Notes: a model not told the origin generated them from the letters alone. Counted from the first letter of the stretch, positions 10,870 to 20,229 are shown. The stretch is 64,000 nt of DNA from Dromiciops gliroides (GCF_019393635.1 NC_057861.1:174266077-174330076); one strand, 5' to 3'. Numbers and translations are program-made.

Positions 10870-11450
10870 TCCCTATGTGATTGTGTACCCAGACTAATGA
10901 GCTCATGAATCTTTCTAAGTAAGTGGATTGTAGAAGAACTATTGCTTTGGCCCCTCTGGGGACAGAAAAGATGACTATGGCCACTCTAAACCGCTCCAAT
11001 AATTGGAAATTGGGTGCTGGGAGAGTATTGATTTTTCTGACTATCTCAATGGCTTTATCAACGGTAGCTACAGTGGGGGTTGTCCGCTCTCCATTTATAA
11101 ATTGACACTTGGAAAGATCAAAGGTTCATCAAGGCAGCAATTAGTTCTGGTAATTTATCAGCTGTTTGGGTTTGTCTGGGTGGAGAAGAAAGGGCGGTTC
11201 TGCATGAGCTGCTGTCCAAAGTGTTGCTGGTAGCCTGAGCCAGGGAAGCTGTGTGGCTGCAATGGCCATGTCTGTATCTGCCATTTGTCAATAGTGTCAG
11301 TCTCTCTGTTACCTGATCTAGTTTGTTGTTCATCCTGCAGGTGAAAAGGACAGATTCCACTGGGTGCTAATGTCATCTGAACTGACCTCTTCTCTGTCTG
11401 CTCAACAATGAAGCTGTCACCCTCCTGCTGAGTGCTTTAACACCGCCCCC
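10870..11450. promoter_or_regulatory. Candidate conserved non-coding / enhancer block
   Basis: Non-repetitive sequence between an L2 and a (CA)n tract, with no coherent reading frame. It carries 'agatcaaagg' at about 11116, an exact TCF/LEF-type site; the palindrome 'ccaataattgg' at about 10996, a paired homeodomain-like site; and 'caattagttctggtaattta' nearby. Function is inference only; conservation was not tested. Confidence 0.35.
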
Positions 11451-11452
11451 TT

Positions 11453-11488
11453 ACACACACACACACACACATACACACACACACACAA
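11453..11488. repeat. (CA)n microsatellite
   Basis: Dinucleotide CA tract interrupted once by 'at'. Confidence 0.95.
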
Positions 11489-11695
11489 ATGTAGTGTGAA
11501 GTCAAAAAAGGAACTGGGAGGAGTGGGTTGTGTTCATGTTTGAGTCTATAATGTTTGGGGACTCCCAAGGCCAGGCAGCTGGGAAAGGAAATTTGAGTGT
11601 TTCTCCTTTCCTGGTTTCTCCCAGACCTAGAACAAAATAATTCCAGTCTAACTCTGGGAATAATGATAAAAAGGACTCATATTTCTTACATGTCT

Positions 11696-11846
11696 TTTTT
11701 TTTTTTTTTGGTGGGGCAATGAGGGTTAAGTGACTTGTCCAGGGTCACACAGCTAGTAAGTGTCAAGTGTCTGAGGCCAGATTTGAACTCAGGTCCTCCT
11801 GAATTCAGGGCCAGTGCTTTATCCACTGTGCCACGTAGCTGCCCCC
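11696..11846 (-). mobile_element. tRNA-derived marsupial SINE
   Basis: Poly(T), then 'ggcaatgagggttaagtgac', 'gtcacacagctagtaagtgt', 'tttgaactcaggtcctcctg', ending 'tagctgcccc'. The flanks 'acatgtctttt' and 'acaggtgtctttt' form an imperfect target-site duplication. Belongs to the 'atgaggg / gtgtcaag / gtcctcctga' subtype. Confidence 0.95.
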
Positions 11847-11849
11847 TAC

Positions 11850-12200
11850 AGGTGTCTTTTTAAACGTTTACAAACACTTTCTTTCTCAATAACCCTGTGA
11901 CCTAGGCATTATGAATTATTGTTATTCACATTTTATTATATTATATATATTTTTTCTGGGCAATGAGGGCTAAGTGATTTGCCCAGGGTCACACAGTTAG
12001 TAAGTGTCAAGTGTCTGAGGCCGGATTTGAACTCAGGTCCTCCTGAACCCAAGGCCCATGCTTTATCCACTGTACCACCTAGTTGCCCCCATGAACATTT
12101 TAAAGATAAGGAAATTAAGATCTGGAAAGTGAAAGGTCTTGCCTGGGGTCATGAAGTTTCATCCTTTGCCTCCTGTCTCCAAGTTCAGTGTTCATTCTCC
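11850..12200 (-). mobile_element. MIR-type CORE-SINE split by a younger SINE
   Basis: Left part 11858-11945 ('tacaaacactttctttctca', 'ataaccctgtgacctaggc'). Right part 12091-12160 ('cattttaaagataaggaaat', 'gtcttgcctggggtcatg'). The two halves flank the SINE at 11948-12090. Confidence 0.65.
11948..12090 (-). mobile_element. tRNA-derived marsupial SINE
   Basis: Reverse-strand SINE with a short T tail: 'gggcaatgagggctaagtga', 'cacacagttagtaagtgtca', 'gaactcaggtcctcctgaac', ending 'cctagttgccccc'. Inserted in a MIR. The frame at 11979-12242 is a translation of this element. Confidence 0.93.
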
Positions 12201-12420
12201 CTTGTCAGCACTGGTGTAGTTGAAAGGCTCTGGACACCATAGTCAGCCTCAAATTTGACATTCTCCAGGGAATAGCTCCATGGGAAAAGGTGTAGTATTC
12301 CTGCCTTTGGCTTTTACCAATATTTCCTATCCTTGCCTCCCCACAGAATAATTTACCTTTTATTTGTTTTTATAGAGTCTCTTTTTCTGTCCATCCATCT
12401 GTATTTATCAGTCTATCGAC

Positions 12421-12488
12421 CATCCATCCATCCATCCATCCATCCATCCATCCATCCATCCATCCATCCATCCATCCATCCATCCATC
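12421..12488. repeat. (CATC)17 tetranucleotide microsatellite
   Basis: Seventeen uninterrupted CATC units, 68 bp, preceded by imperfect 'catc/tatc' units. Perfect purity suggests it is recent or actively slipping. Confidence 0.97.
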
Positions 12489-12529
12489 TACCTACATATC
12501 TACCTATGAATATATCTCTCCTGAGAGCA

Positions 12530-12640
12530 AGAAAGTTCCTTAAGGGGAGGGATTTTTTTCATTTTTGTCTTTGTGTCCCCAGCACATAGTACAGTGCCTG
12601 GCTCATAGACAGCACTTAATAAATGCTTACTTTCTTGATT
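12530..12640 (+). mobile_element. L2 LINE 3' end
   Basis: 'ccttaaggggaggga', 'tttgtgtccccagcacatag', 'acagtgcctggctcatagac' and 'cacttaataaatgcttact' are the L2 3' terminus in sense. Confidence 0.75.
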
Positions 12641-12734
12641 AAAGCAACCCATTTCACGTTTGCATAGCTCTGATAGAATGTTTTTCTTTTCTTTTTAAAA
12701 ATCTTTTTTTAAAGAATGTTTTTCTTGACATCAG

Positions 12735-13525
12735 ACTTCAGTTGGCATATTTACTACCCTCTGACCATCTTTGCTCCTGATTCTGCCCTCTAGCACCAAA
12801 CAGATCAGATCTAATGACTTTCCCATGAAAGCTCATCGAATAGTATCAAGTTCCCTCCTGGAGTCTTTCCTTCCCCAGGCTAAATATGTTCAGCAACTGC
12901 TTTTCACATGACATGATCCCAGCCCCTCAATGTCATGCTTTCCCTCCTCTGGATGCTCTTCAGCCTATAAATACCCTTCCAAAATGTGCTAAGAACTTTA
13001 CGTATAATACTCCAGATATGGTTGGACCAGGACAGAATATAGTGGGTCTATCACCATCCCTCAGTCCTGTACATTATTACCATTCTCTTATTACATTTCA
13101 AGATAAAATTAGCTTTTTTGGCTGCTATATTACACTCCTGACTTACACTCCACTTCCCCTCCCTCCACAGATCTTTTCAGACTAGTTGCTCCATTTGCTT
13201 GTCTTTTTTTTTTTTTTTTTTTGCGGGGCAATGGGGGTTAAGTGACTTGCCCAGGGTCATACAATTAGTAAGTGTTAAGTATCTGAGGCCAGATTTGAAC
13301 TCAGGTCCTCCTGAATCCAGGGCTGGTGCTTTATCCACTGTGCCACCTTGCTGCCTTGCTTGTCTTTTGACTCTGGAATTTTTGATGAACTCATGTAAGA
13401 CTTTCTATTCATCCTTGCAACATTTCATTGCATTAGATTTGGCCCACTGTTTTACTATGCTAAGATCTTCCTAAATTCTGACTCCATCATCCAAAATGAG
13501 ATCTAAAATAATTACCACAGTTTTT
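12735..13525 (-). mobile_element. L3/CR1-type LINE relic, split by a SINE
   Basis: Antisense L3/CR1 blocks: 'cttccccaggctaaatatg', 'cctcctctggatgctcttca', 'atactccagatatggttgga', 'gaatatagtgggtctatcac', 'agcttttttggctgctatat' and 'acagatcttttcagactag'. The SINE at 13208-13355 then interrupts, and the relic continues with 'ttttgactctggaattttt'. Confidence 0.75.
13208..13355 (-). mobile_element. tRNA-derived marsupial SINE with perfect TSD
   Basis: Poly(T) of about 19, then the reverse-strand SINE body ending 'ccttgctgcc'. The 13-bp sequence 'ttgcttgtctttt' occurs at 13195-13207 and again at 13356-13368, a perfect target-site duplication inside the L3 relic. Mixed subtype: 'atgggggttaag' with 'gtgttaag' and 'tcctcctgaatcc'. 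Confidence 0.96.
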
Positions 13526-14000
13526 TAGAATGAATTTGAAATTCAGTTTGGTACATTTCTAGCAACAGAAAAGTGATTATTTTTTAAAATTATTATTAGA
13601 ACATGCATGTTTAAAGAAATTGTGTTTTTCTCATGTATTTGGTAAAGAAAAGCTATGAACAACTAAGTTCTGAACACTGTTGCCCCTCCTCTCCCTGCTG
13701 TTTGATAGAGTGGGACTAAGAGAATGGTCCATAAAAAAGGAGGTGACGTTGGCCAACTAGCATTTATTAAATCTATGGCTCATATACATATATTTAGTCC
13801 ATTATCCAAGCTACTCCCATTACCAAGGCAAGATTTATCCCAGGCCAGAACCCTAGTTGGGGCACCATTGGGCTTTGTGGGTAATGGCCAAATAGTCTAC
13901 ATGTAGTATTTATCCTTCAGTCCTCAGCAATGAGGAAGCACTGATAAATCTCATTTGAAAGGCCCAATTCTTAAAATGACTATGGCTTCAATATCTTATA
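13526..14000. other. Unassigned sequence
   Basis: No recognised repeat or gene. The frame at 13724-13906 has no resemblance to a known protein. Confidence 0.35.
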
Positions 14001-14013
14001 CTTGGTATTACTT

Positions 14014-14173
14014 TTTTTTTTAATTTTTTTTTTTTTAGTGAGGCAATTGGGGTTAAGTGACTTGCCCAGGGTCACACAGCTAGTAAGTGTTAAGTTTCTG
14101 AGGCCGGATTTGAACTCAGGTACTCCTGACTCCAGGGCCGGTGCTCTATCCACTGCGCCACCTAGCTGCCCCC
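14014..14173 (-). mobile_element. tRNA-derived marsupial SINE with perfect TSD
   Basis: T-rich tail, then 'gaggcaattggggttaagtg', 'gtgttaagtttctgaggccg', 'gtactcctgactccagggcc', ending 'tagctgcccc'. 'tggtattactt' flanks it at 14003-14013 and 14174-14184. Subtype with 'caattgggg / gtgttaag / gtactcctga'. Confidence 0.96.
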
Positions 14174-14189
14174 TGGTATTACTTAAAAA

Positions 14190-14910
14190 AAAATTTAGTA
14201 ATACATGTGAAAATACAAAATATCAAAACATTTAGTTAATATAACCAGAGCATATCAGAATACTTTGTAACCTATGTACCTTGACACTTAACATTATATT
14301 GTAAATACAGATATGTCTTTAAAAATTTTTGCTATATGTATTTCTATCCTATTGCTTTAAATAAAAGGGAGGAAAATGGAGACATTAACCCCTCCATGCC
14401 AATTACTACCATATAGTACCCTTAAATAAAGGGCCAACAGCAGTAGGAAAAGCTGGGAAAATCAGCCCTGTTGGACAAAACTTGAGTCTTCATAACTCAT
14501 CTCCTCGTGATAAGGACTAATTTGTACTCAAGTATAGTGATGTAGAATACAGTTATATAGAGAAAGCAAATGACCTTCTTAGGAGATGAGATCATTTTGT
14601 TCCTTTCTACATGGTCTACTTTTTGTTTTTGTTTTTCTATACTTTAAGCACCCACCTGTTTCAAGCCATAATCGCACAGACTCAACCTGGTCTCTATGTC
14701 TTGTGAGCATTTTTCAATGTGACAAGAACAGTTAATTTACTTCCTGTGCTGAGTTTCTCAGAGGCCATTTGGCTCACCAGAAATAGGTGGTATTTTTCTC
14801 ATTTGTTATGTAGGTCAAATTCCATTACAGTGGTAACCTTAAGGAAAGTGACTACATTCCCATATTGGTCTGAACACAGGCCACACCTTTGAAATGAGAT
14901 TTCTTTGAAC
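14190..14910. other. Unassigned non-repetitive block
   Basis: About 700 bp with no identifiable repeat. The portion 14640-14900 is of mixed composition ('cagttaatttacttcctgtg', 'ggcccatttgg'-like) and could be conserved non-coding DNA. No gene signal. Confidence 0.3.
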
Positions 14911-14923
14911 AGACACTAGTGTG

Positions 14924-15017
14924 GGTAGCTAGGTGGCGCAGTGAATAAAGCACTGGCCCTGGATTCAGGAGGACCTGAGTTCAAGTCATTTAACCCTCAT
15001 TGCCCCCGCCCCCCAAA
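14924..15017 (+). mobile_element. SINE with an internal deletion
   Basis: Starts 'ggtagctaggtggcgcagtg', runs to 'gagttcaagtc', then jumps to 'atttaaccctcattgccccc'. In intact copies both 'gttcaagtc' and 'gggcaagtcactt' occur; here the roughly 45 bp between the two CAAGTC motifs are gone. The flanks 'agacactagtgtg' (14911-14923) and 'agacactggtgtg' (15018-15030) are the target-site duplication. Confidence 0.92.
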
Positions 15018-15221
15018 AGACACTGGTGTGCAATGAAAAACACCAATTATGGGCCTCACCCAAGCTTTATACAAACCTATATTCAGAACAATACTTTTTT
15101 GGATACTTTGTGTTCTGACTATTGCTTGAAGTATTTTAAAACTCTTAATACAGAGATTTTCACTTATGTAGCTAGCCTTTACAATCAAACTAATTGTAAT
15201 GGTACTTATGGTAACATACTA

Positions 15222-15296
15222 TCTTTTTTTTTTTTTTTTGCAGGGCAATGAGGGTTAAGTGACTTGCCCAGGGTCACACAGCTAGTAAGTGTTAAG
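15222..15296 (-). mobile_element. 3' half of a SINE with poly(A), fused to the CPM pseudogene
   Basis: Poly(T) 15222-15239, then 'gcagggcaatgagggttaag', 'acttgcccagggtcacacag', 'ctagtaagtgttaag', where the SINE stops. The next plus-strand bases (15297 on) are antisense CPM. On the minus strand the order is therefore CPM coding relic, SINE tail half, poly(A), all in one orientation. Confidence 0.93.
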
Positions 15297-16660
15297 GGTA
15301 GCATTTATTGTATAGGATCCAGGCAGAAGAAGAAGATAATATTCTTCAAATCTTCTGTAGGGGCATATATGATTCCTGCTAATAGACGCCACTATTACAT
15401 TTGCTATTAGATTTTTGTTCACATCAAAAATTGACCTTCAACACTTAGATGAACCTGTTTCATGTATTCTTCCAGAGTTCTTGTAGATTTCCTGCTGGTG
15501 GATATTTACAGCATGATACCTCCAACGTATTCTCAAAACACTGTAATCTTGCATTCCACCTTTGAGTGTGATACTGTCCCAGAAAGTCATACTCGTTTGC
15601 ATGTGTTTCCTTTGCTCATTTCAGGATGCTTCAAAGATTAGGCAAGAAACTCGAACAGGTCATTATCTGGGGTTAAGCTATGGCCCTATTTTGTCCCAGT
15701 CTCTGGGACACCATTATTGAATGGGTCACCAAGGTTCCATTGTGTAAGTTAGCAGAGAGGACAAATGTCTCAGTTTTCAGTCAGTTCTTTAGTTTCAGGC
15801 CGTATTGCCTGAGAATTATTTGCAAAAGCATCAGGGAAATACCTGTTCTGATCATATTCATTTTTATTGAACCTGCCAGGAGAGAAAGCATAGTCAGGTA
15901 CTTCAACAGATTCAAATCCATCTGGATTCATCCTAGTCATGATGTGTATAGAGTGTTATTAATCAGGCAGGTGATTTCAGGGTCCTTTCCATCATTTTAA
16001 CCAAGTAGTCTATCAGATGGAGGATGTAATGATTGGAGTGATGCCACCTGCTAGAGAGTTACTGTAGGAAAGCTCTGCCTTGAGGAGGTTCATGGTACAG
16101 ACAAAGCCAATGCTAAAGAACTCCACATTTTTCTGCCATTAAGAACATTATGACAGCATTAGAAAAATAAATGATAATTTGGAAAACCCTGCCACTGTGG
16201 TATGCAGAGAATGAATCTAAGCCTTTCTCTCTCTCTTCACCAAATTCTTATCCTCCTTAATAAATGCTTAAAAGTCTAAACTCTTGCTAAAGCTTCTAAT
16301 TTAATGGCAACCACTCATTATATATTTTAGACAGTATAGCTAGAATTTTAGCCCCTTAAAAGGAGTAACTCCCATCCTATAGTCTCCTCCCCTTCCATGT
16401 TAGTGATGGACTTGAACTCTGGAATCCCAATCCTGTGTTGCCTTGGATACGTTCCCACAACAAGAGCCCTCAGGTTTCTACCTGACACTGATTTGCCAAT
16501 ACTGTATAAATGAGTAATAGAATCATGGATTTGGGCAACATCCTTCCAAAAAGTTTCCATTGCTTCCTGTTGATGATAGTTGAAGTCCAGTGTGGCCACC
16601 AAAGGCACCAAGAATCCCATGCACAGGTACAATGGAAGGTCCTTGTTCTAGAATGAGATT
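15297..16660 (-). pseudogene. CPM: Processed pseudogene of carboxypeptidase M
   Basis: Carboxypeptidase M is a GPI-anchored metallocarboxypeptidase that removes C-terminal Arg/Lys from peptides at the cell surface. This is an inactive retrocopy. Frame 16632-16348 (minus) begins near the signal peptide and reads [37 protein letters not shown] and [14 protein letters not shown], the CPM N-terminus. After an insertion, 16030-15870 gives DGKDPEIT and MNPDGFESV, 15870-15770 gives NRYFPDAF, then SLTPDN near 15650, EYMKQVHLSVEGQ near 15440 and HICPYR / EYYLLLLPGSYTINAT at 15390-15300. Exons are joined without introns. Several stops and frameshifts break it, and regions between the blocks are shortened. 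The zinc motif HGDE reads EGEE, so a zinc ligand is lost. The last ~70 codons and the native 3' UTR are absent, replaced by a SINE tail. CPM is a better fit than CPN1, CPE or CPD from the IGIPEFK and KQVHLxVxGQ blocks. Confidence 0.9.
16035..16346 (-). mobile_element. LTR-like insertion within the CPM pseudogene
   Basis: About 310 bp separates the CPM block '...ELLL' (near 16350) from 'HLIDYLV' (near 16030), which are contiguous in CPM. Its right part, 16211-16345, is an inverted copy of 17327-17461. On the minus strand it ends '...ccaatcattaca', followed by a possible 4-bp duplication TCCT. I read it as a solo LTR of an old endogenous retrovirus. No viral gene is present. Confidence 0.55.
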
Positions 16661-16706
16661 GTCTGGTTCAGATGCTCACCACCATGGGAGCTTGGGTGTT
16701 ACTTCT

Positions 16707-16867
16707 TCTGTTTTGTTTGTTTGTTTTGTTTTGTGGAGCAATAAGAGTTAAGTGACTTGCCCAGAGTCACACAGATAGTAAGTGTCAAATGTCTGAGGCC
16801 AGATTTGAACTCAGGTCCTCCTGAATCCAGGGCCAATGCTTTATCCACTGTACCACCTAGCTGCCCC
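16707..16867 (-). mobile_element. tRNA-derived marsupial SINE
   Basis: T/G-rich tail, then 'gagcaataagagttaagtga', 'cacacagatagtaagtgtca', 'gaactcaggtcctcctgaat', ending 'tagctgcccc'. Flanks 'ttgggtgttacttct' (16692-16706) and 'ttggtattacttct' (16868-16881) form the target-site duplication. Confidence 0.95.
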
Positions 16868-17099
16868 TTGGTATTACTTCTGATGGTCAAACTTCTTACT
16901 TTTTGGTTTTGTTTGTTTTAATGAAATCCATGTAATATGTGTGGATATGCCAAAGACTTTCTAACTTTTTGGATAACCTGGAGGGCATAGCTAAACCCTA
17001 CTTATCCAGAGATCACAACATCAATTTTTTAAAACAAGGCTTACAACTCTGAAGGAAGCAAAAGAATTCTCTAAGCAGTCAAAATAGAGAAAGAGGAAG

Positions 17100-17326
17100 G
17101 CATGGTGGAAAAACATCTGGAATTAGTGTTGAAGACCTGACTTTTAGTCTTTGATCTATTAGACATCAGCTCTGTTACCTTGAGAAAGTTGCTTCTCTCT
17201 GAGCCTCAGTTTCTTCATTTGTGAAATGGGGCAAATTTTACCCAAAGTTATCTTTTTCATAGGATTATTGTGTAAAAAGTCTTTTGAAAACCATAAAGAC
17301 TGAATAGTTTCTGTCTATAAAGTGGC
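17100..17326 (+). mobile_element. MIR-type CORE-SINE
   Basis: 'catggtggaaaaacatctgg', 'gttgaagacctgacttttag', 'gagcctcagtttcttcattt', 'gtgaaatggggcaaatttta' and 'taggattattgtgtaaa' follow MIR order in sense. Confidence 0.7.
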
Positions 17327-17560
17327 TAAAATTCTAGCTATACTGTCTAAAAATATGAGTGGTTGCCAATAACTTAGAAGCTTTAGAAAGAGTTTAGACT
17401 TTTAAGCATTTATTAAGGAGCTTAAGAATTTGGTGAGAAGAGAGAAAGAGGCCTCTCTATCTATCTCGGGGAGCCAGCATTTCTGCTCTACTCCAGATCT
17501 TGGTGGGTCTTAAGTGAGAAGCTTGAGTTTGTCCTTATCATTTTATCTATGTATTTTCAC
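17327..17560 (+). mobile_element. LTR-like repeat, inverted partner of 16211-16345
   Basis: 'ggctaaaattctagctatac', 'gagtggttgccaataactta', 'gaagctttagaaagagttta' and 'aagcatttattaagg' repeat the reverse complement of 16211-16345 with few differences. The part after 17461 ('cttggtgggtcttaagtgag') has no counterpart in the other copy. Probably the start of an old retroviral LTR. Confidence 0.55.
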
Positions 17561-17724
17561 CTACACATGCAAACAGGATTATGCCTTTACACCTGAAGAT
17601 TAATGGCTAGCCTTCATGTAATATAAAGACTGATTCTTAGCTATTATTTACCTCCAGTTTATGCTGTATTTATCTCCTCTGTACATAATTGTTTTCATGT
17701 TGTCATCCATCCTTTTCCCCCAAA

Positions 17725-17845
17725 CTATAAGTTCTTTGAGAGCAGGAAATTTCCCTTGGTTTTCTTTGTTTTCCCAGGTATTTAACACAGTGCCTGGCAC
17801 ATAGTAGGTACTCAATCAATGCTTGCTGACTGACTGATGGAAGAT
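17725..17845 (+). mobile_element. L2 LINE 3' end
   Basis: 'aagttctttgagagcaggaa', 'cacagtgcctggcacatagt', 'aggtactcaatcaatgcttg' and 'ctgactgactga'. Confidence 0.8.
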
Positions 17846-18061
17846 TTATACATTCTGCTTTCTACAAAGGGAGGGTAAAACTTAGTGAGACGGAGATTTA
17901 TGCTACAGTATCCTAGTGAGCACCAGAGCCTTGGAAGCCAATTTAGCACAGAGGTCATCCCACTACTGACTTAACCTTTTGAGGATTGTTAGGTTTTCCA
18001 GGTTAATTATCCTATAACCACTTGAAAGCTTTGAATTTGAAAAGAGAGGGGAAGTCATTGA

Positions 18062-18195
18062 TAATTTTGTGTGTGTGTGTGTTGTATTATATTTTTATTT
18101 CTTAGGTTAAAATTTTCCCAATTGCATTTTTTTAATAAAAGTATTTTATTATTTTCCAGTTACATGTAGAGATAGTTTTCAACATTTGCCATTGA
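18062..18195 (-). mobile_element. L1 3' end with a (GT)n tract
   Basis: (GT)n at 18068-18082, then 'gtattttattattttccagt', 'tacatgtagagatagttttc' and 'aacatt', the antisense of a marsupial L1 3' terminus. Confidence 0.55.
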
Positions 18196-18309
18196 TAATT
18201 TTTATTTAGCATTTCACTATTGAATTTTGCCTAGTTAGCTTTGGCTCATTAAGGTCTTTATTTTATACATGCTTTGAATATGTATACATATGAATATTTG
18301 TATGTGTTA

Positions 18310-18435
18310 TCTCCCCAAATAGAATGAAAAGTCCCTGAGGCAGGGGCTACTTCATTTTTGTATTTTTCTCTCCAAAGTTTCACACAGTACTTGACACTTC
18401 ATAGGCACTTAACAAATGTTTAATTGACTGCTTGA
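18310..18435 (+). mobile_element. L2 LINE 3' end
   Basis: 'aaaagtccctgaggcagggg', 'cacacagtacttgacacttc', 'ataggcacttaacaaatgt' and 'aattgactgcttgatt'. Confidence 0.7.
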
Positions 18436-18439
18436 TTTG

Positions 18440-18720
18440 GTTTTATAGAAACCTTCTTCCAGGTTGACATAAATCTTGTTATCAATGTTTTCTGAGTCTA
18501 GTCACCTCTTACATATATCATTGAGCTCACAAATCTCCACCTTGTCCACAGGGCTATTGTGAGAAACTTTGTCAAATGCCTTGCTGAAATTTAGATATAC
18601 TATGTCTACAGAATTTCTTTTCATCTACCAGTCTAGTAACCCTATCAACAAAGGAAATGAGGTTAGTCTGGCAAATGAGATAACATATGTGAATTTGCTT
18701 TGAATAACATGAATGACTAT
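18440..18720 (-). mobile_element. L3/CR1-type LINE relic
   Basis: 'actttgtcaaatgccttgct', 'gaaatttagatatactatgt', 'ctaccagtctagtaacccta' and 'gaaatgaggttagtctggca' are antisense L3/CR1 reverse transcriptase sequence (SKAFDKV ... region). Confidence 0.75.
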
Positions 18721-18899
18721 ACAAATGCCTAGCACTATTATTAATATTGGTGCAAAGTAATACACCAGGGCTGAGCTGTTTCAGCATTGACTCTGTGAAT
18801 AATACTCCATAACTAAATTCTATGAGAATTTAAGAGAGGTGACCTACATATTAATTGATTTCAATATCACTTATGTTTGTGTTTCTATCAATTAAAAAG

Positions 18900-19110
18900 T
18901 ATCTCTTTTTAAAAATTGAAATTTACTGATGATATGAAACTATGAGTGTCAATAAACATTGGTTAAGTGAATTTCCCCCAAACCTCAAGAGAACAGAGCA
19001 GTGACTTAAAATTAACAAGGTGAAATTTAATTGAGATAAATGTAAAGTGATCTAGTTGGGTTCAAGAAATCAACTGCAGTTCATATAACATAATTGTAGG
19101 GGTTGAAGTC
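18900..19110 (+). mobile_element. L3/CR1-type LINE relic
   Basis: 'ttactgatgatatgaaacta', 'aaggtgaaatttaattgaga' and 'taaatgtaaagtgatctag' match sense L3/CR1 (DDTK ... KCKV region). It lies close to, but opposite in orientation from, 18440-18720. Confidence 0.65.
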
Positions 19111-20040
19111 TCCTGTAATTTAGCATTTTTGTATCAATTTATTTTTTCTGGTAGGAGGCTGCTGAAGATTGTTGAAGGAAAATGTAATCACTGCCACTAA
19201 GAGAGTTCAAATCTACTTCAGAGCCACCTTAAAGGGCCTCTTTGTTTATAAATCTGGTTTCCGTGTTCAAAAGTATGGTAAGCCAACCCTTTTCCCTCTA
19301 ATGTGGTTTCATCTGGGAATACCTGCTATCATATGCATTAAATGTATGATTATGAATAGCTTGTGTGTGTTTGGGTTTGGTTAATTACAGTTTTTAGAAA
19401 GGAATTCATGTATGTATGTGTGCATATATGTATGAATTTTAACATTCTTTGGAGCAACAATTTCAATATGTCTGTGGACTTGGGCAGTTATTTTCTTTGG
19501 TCTTTATATATTTTTCACCTGCTTTGCCAAACTTCTGATCTGTTGGTATCAGGAATGTCTACCTCCTCCCTGTCGCAGACTTGGCCAAATATGTGTTTGG
19601 CTTTTAACTGATCATAAGTAATTATTAACTCTGTAGGATGGATTAGAATTTTATGTTAATAGCACTGCAAGAAACTTTGAGATGCCGCAGTTTGATAAAG
19701 TCTTCTGAAGTTGTTCCCATCAAGGCTCCAAAGGACAGAGAAGTGGCCAGCACCATTAAACTGGGCCAGCAGTGCTTTCCTTAGGGGGCTAGAAAACTTT
19801 GTCTTTAGTCTGCCTAATGTCATACCAGGAAACACCAACAGTTAAAATCCTTTAAGTAGAGAGTCTCAGGTTTCAAGTACAGCTGCCCTATTTAGTGTAA
19901 ATAAACAGTTTGCTCACGTATGTTTTGGACCATTCTTCATGATTGCCTGAGGGCATTTCTGGAGCTGATGTGTAATTTGTTTGTTATAAGGCATTAGGGG
20001 GAGGTGTAGTTTTAGAATGGTATTAGCTATCATTTAAAAA
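19110..20040. other. Unassigned non-repetitive block
   Basis: About 900 bp free of repeats I recognise, with mixed composition and several homeodomain or forkhead-like words ('ttgtttataaa' near 19242, 'taattattaac' near 19620). Short frames on both strands resemble no known protein. Possible conserved non-coding DNA. Confidence 0.35.
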
Positions 20041-20044
20041 AAAA

Positions 20045-20185
20045 TATGTATCCAAGTGCCTCCTTTATACAGATTATCACACCAGGAAATGGAAGGTATC
20101 ATCCTTGACCTCAAGGAGGGTACAGTCTTCTTGGGGAGAGACGATACATATACCTGAAACTTAAGAAGACTTAAAAGGTAAATGG
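20045..20185 (-). mobile_element. L2 LINE 3' end fragment
   Basis: 'ccttgacctcaaggagggta', 'cagtcttcttggggagagac' and 'gatacatatacctgaaa' are antisense L2 3' sequence. Confidence 0.6.
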
Positions 20186-20229
20186 AAGCAATGCAGCTAT
20201 TCTCTGATTGTCTTCCTCGTGAAAATAAG

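Noticed and set aside
11979..12242. Recurrent frame beginning MPRVTQLVSVKCLRPDLNSG, also at 9372, 13199, 14002, 22757, 42494, 43334 and 62481
   Set aside because: It is the translation of the reverse-strand SINE body; similar peptides appear at every such copy. Not a protein family.
12421..12488. CRISPR-like repetition
   Set aside because: A 4-bp tandem microsatellite without spacers, in vertebrate nuclear DNA.
15680..16000. 106-codon plus-strand frame
   Set aside because: Antisense of the CPM pseudogene; the homology is on the minus strand.
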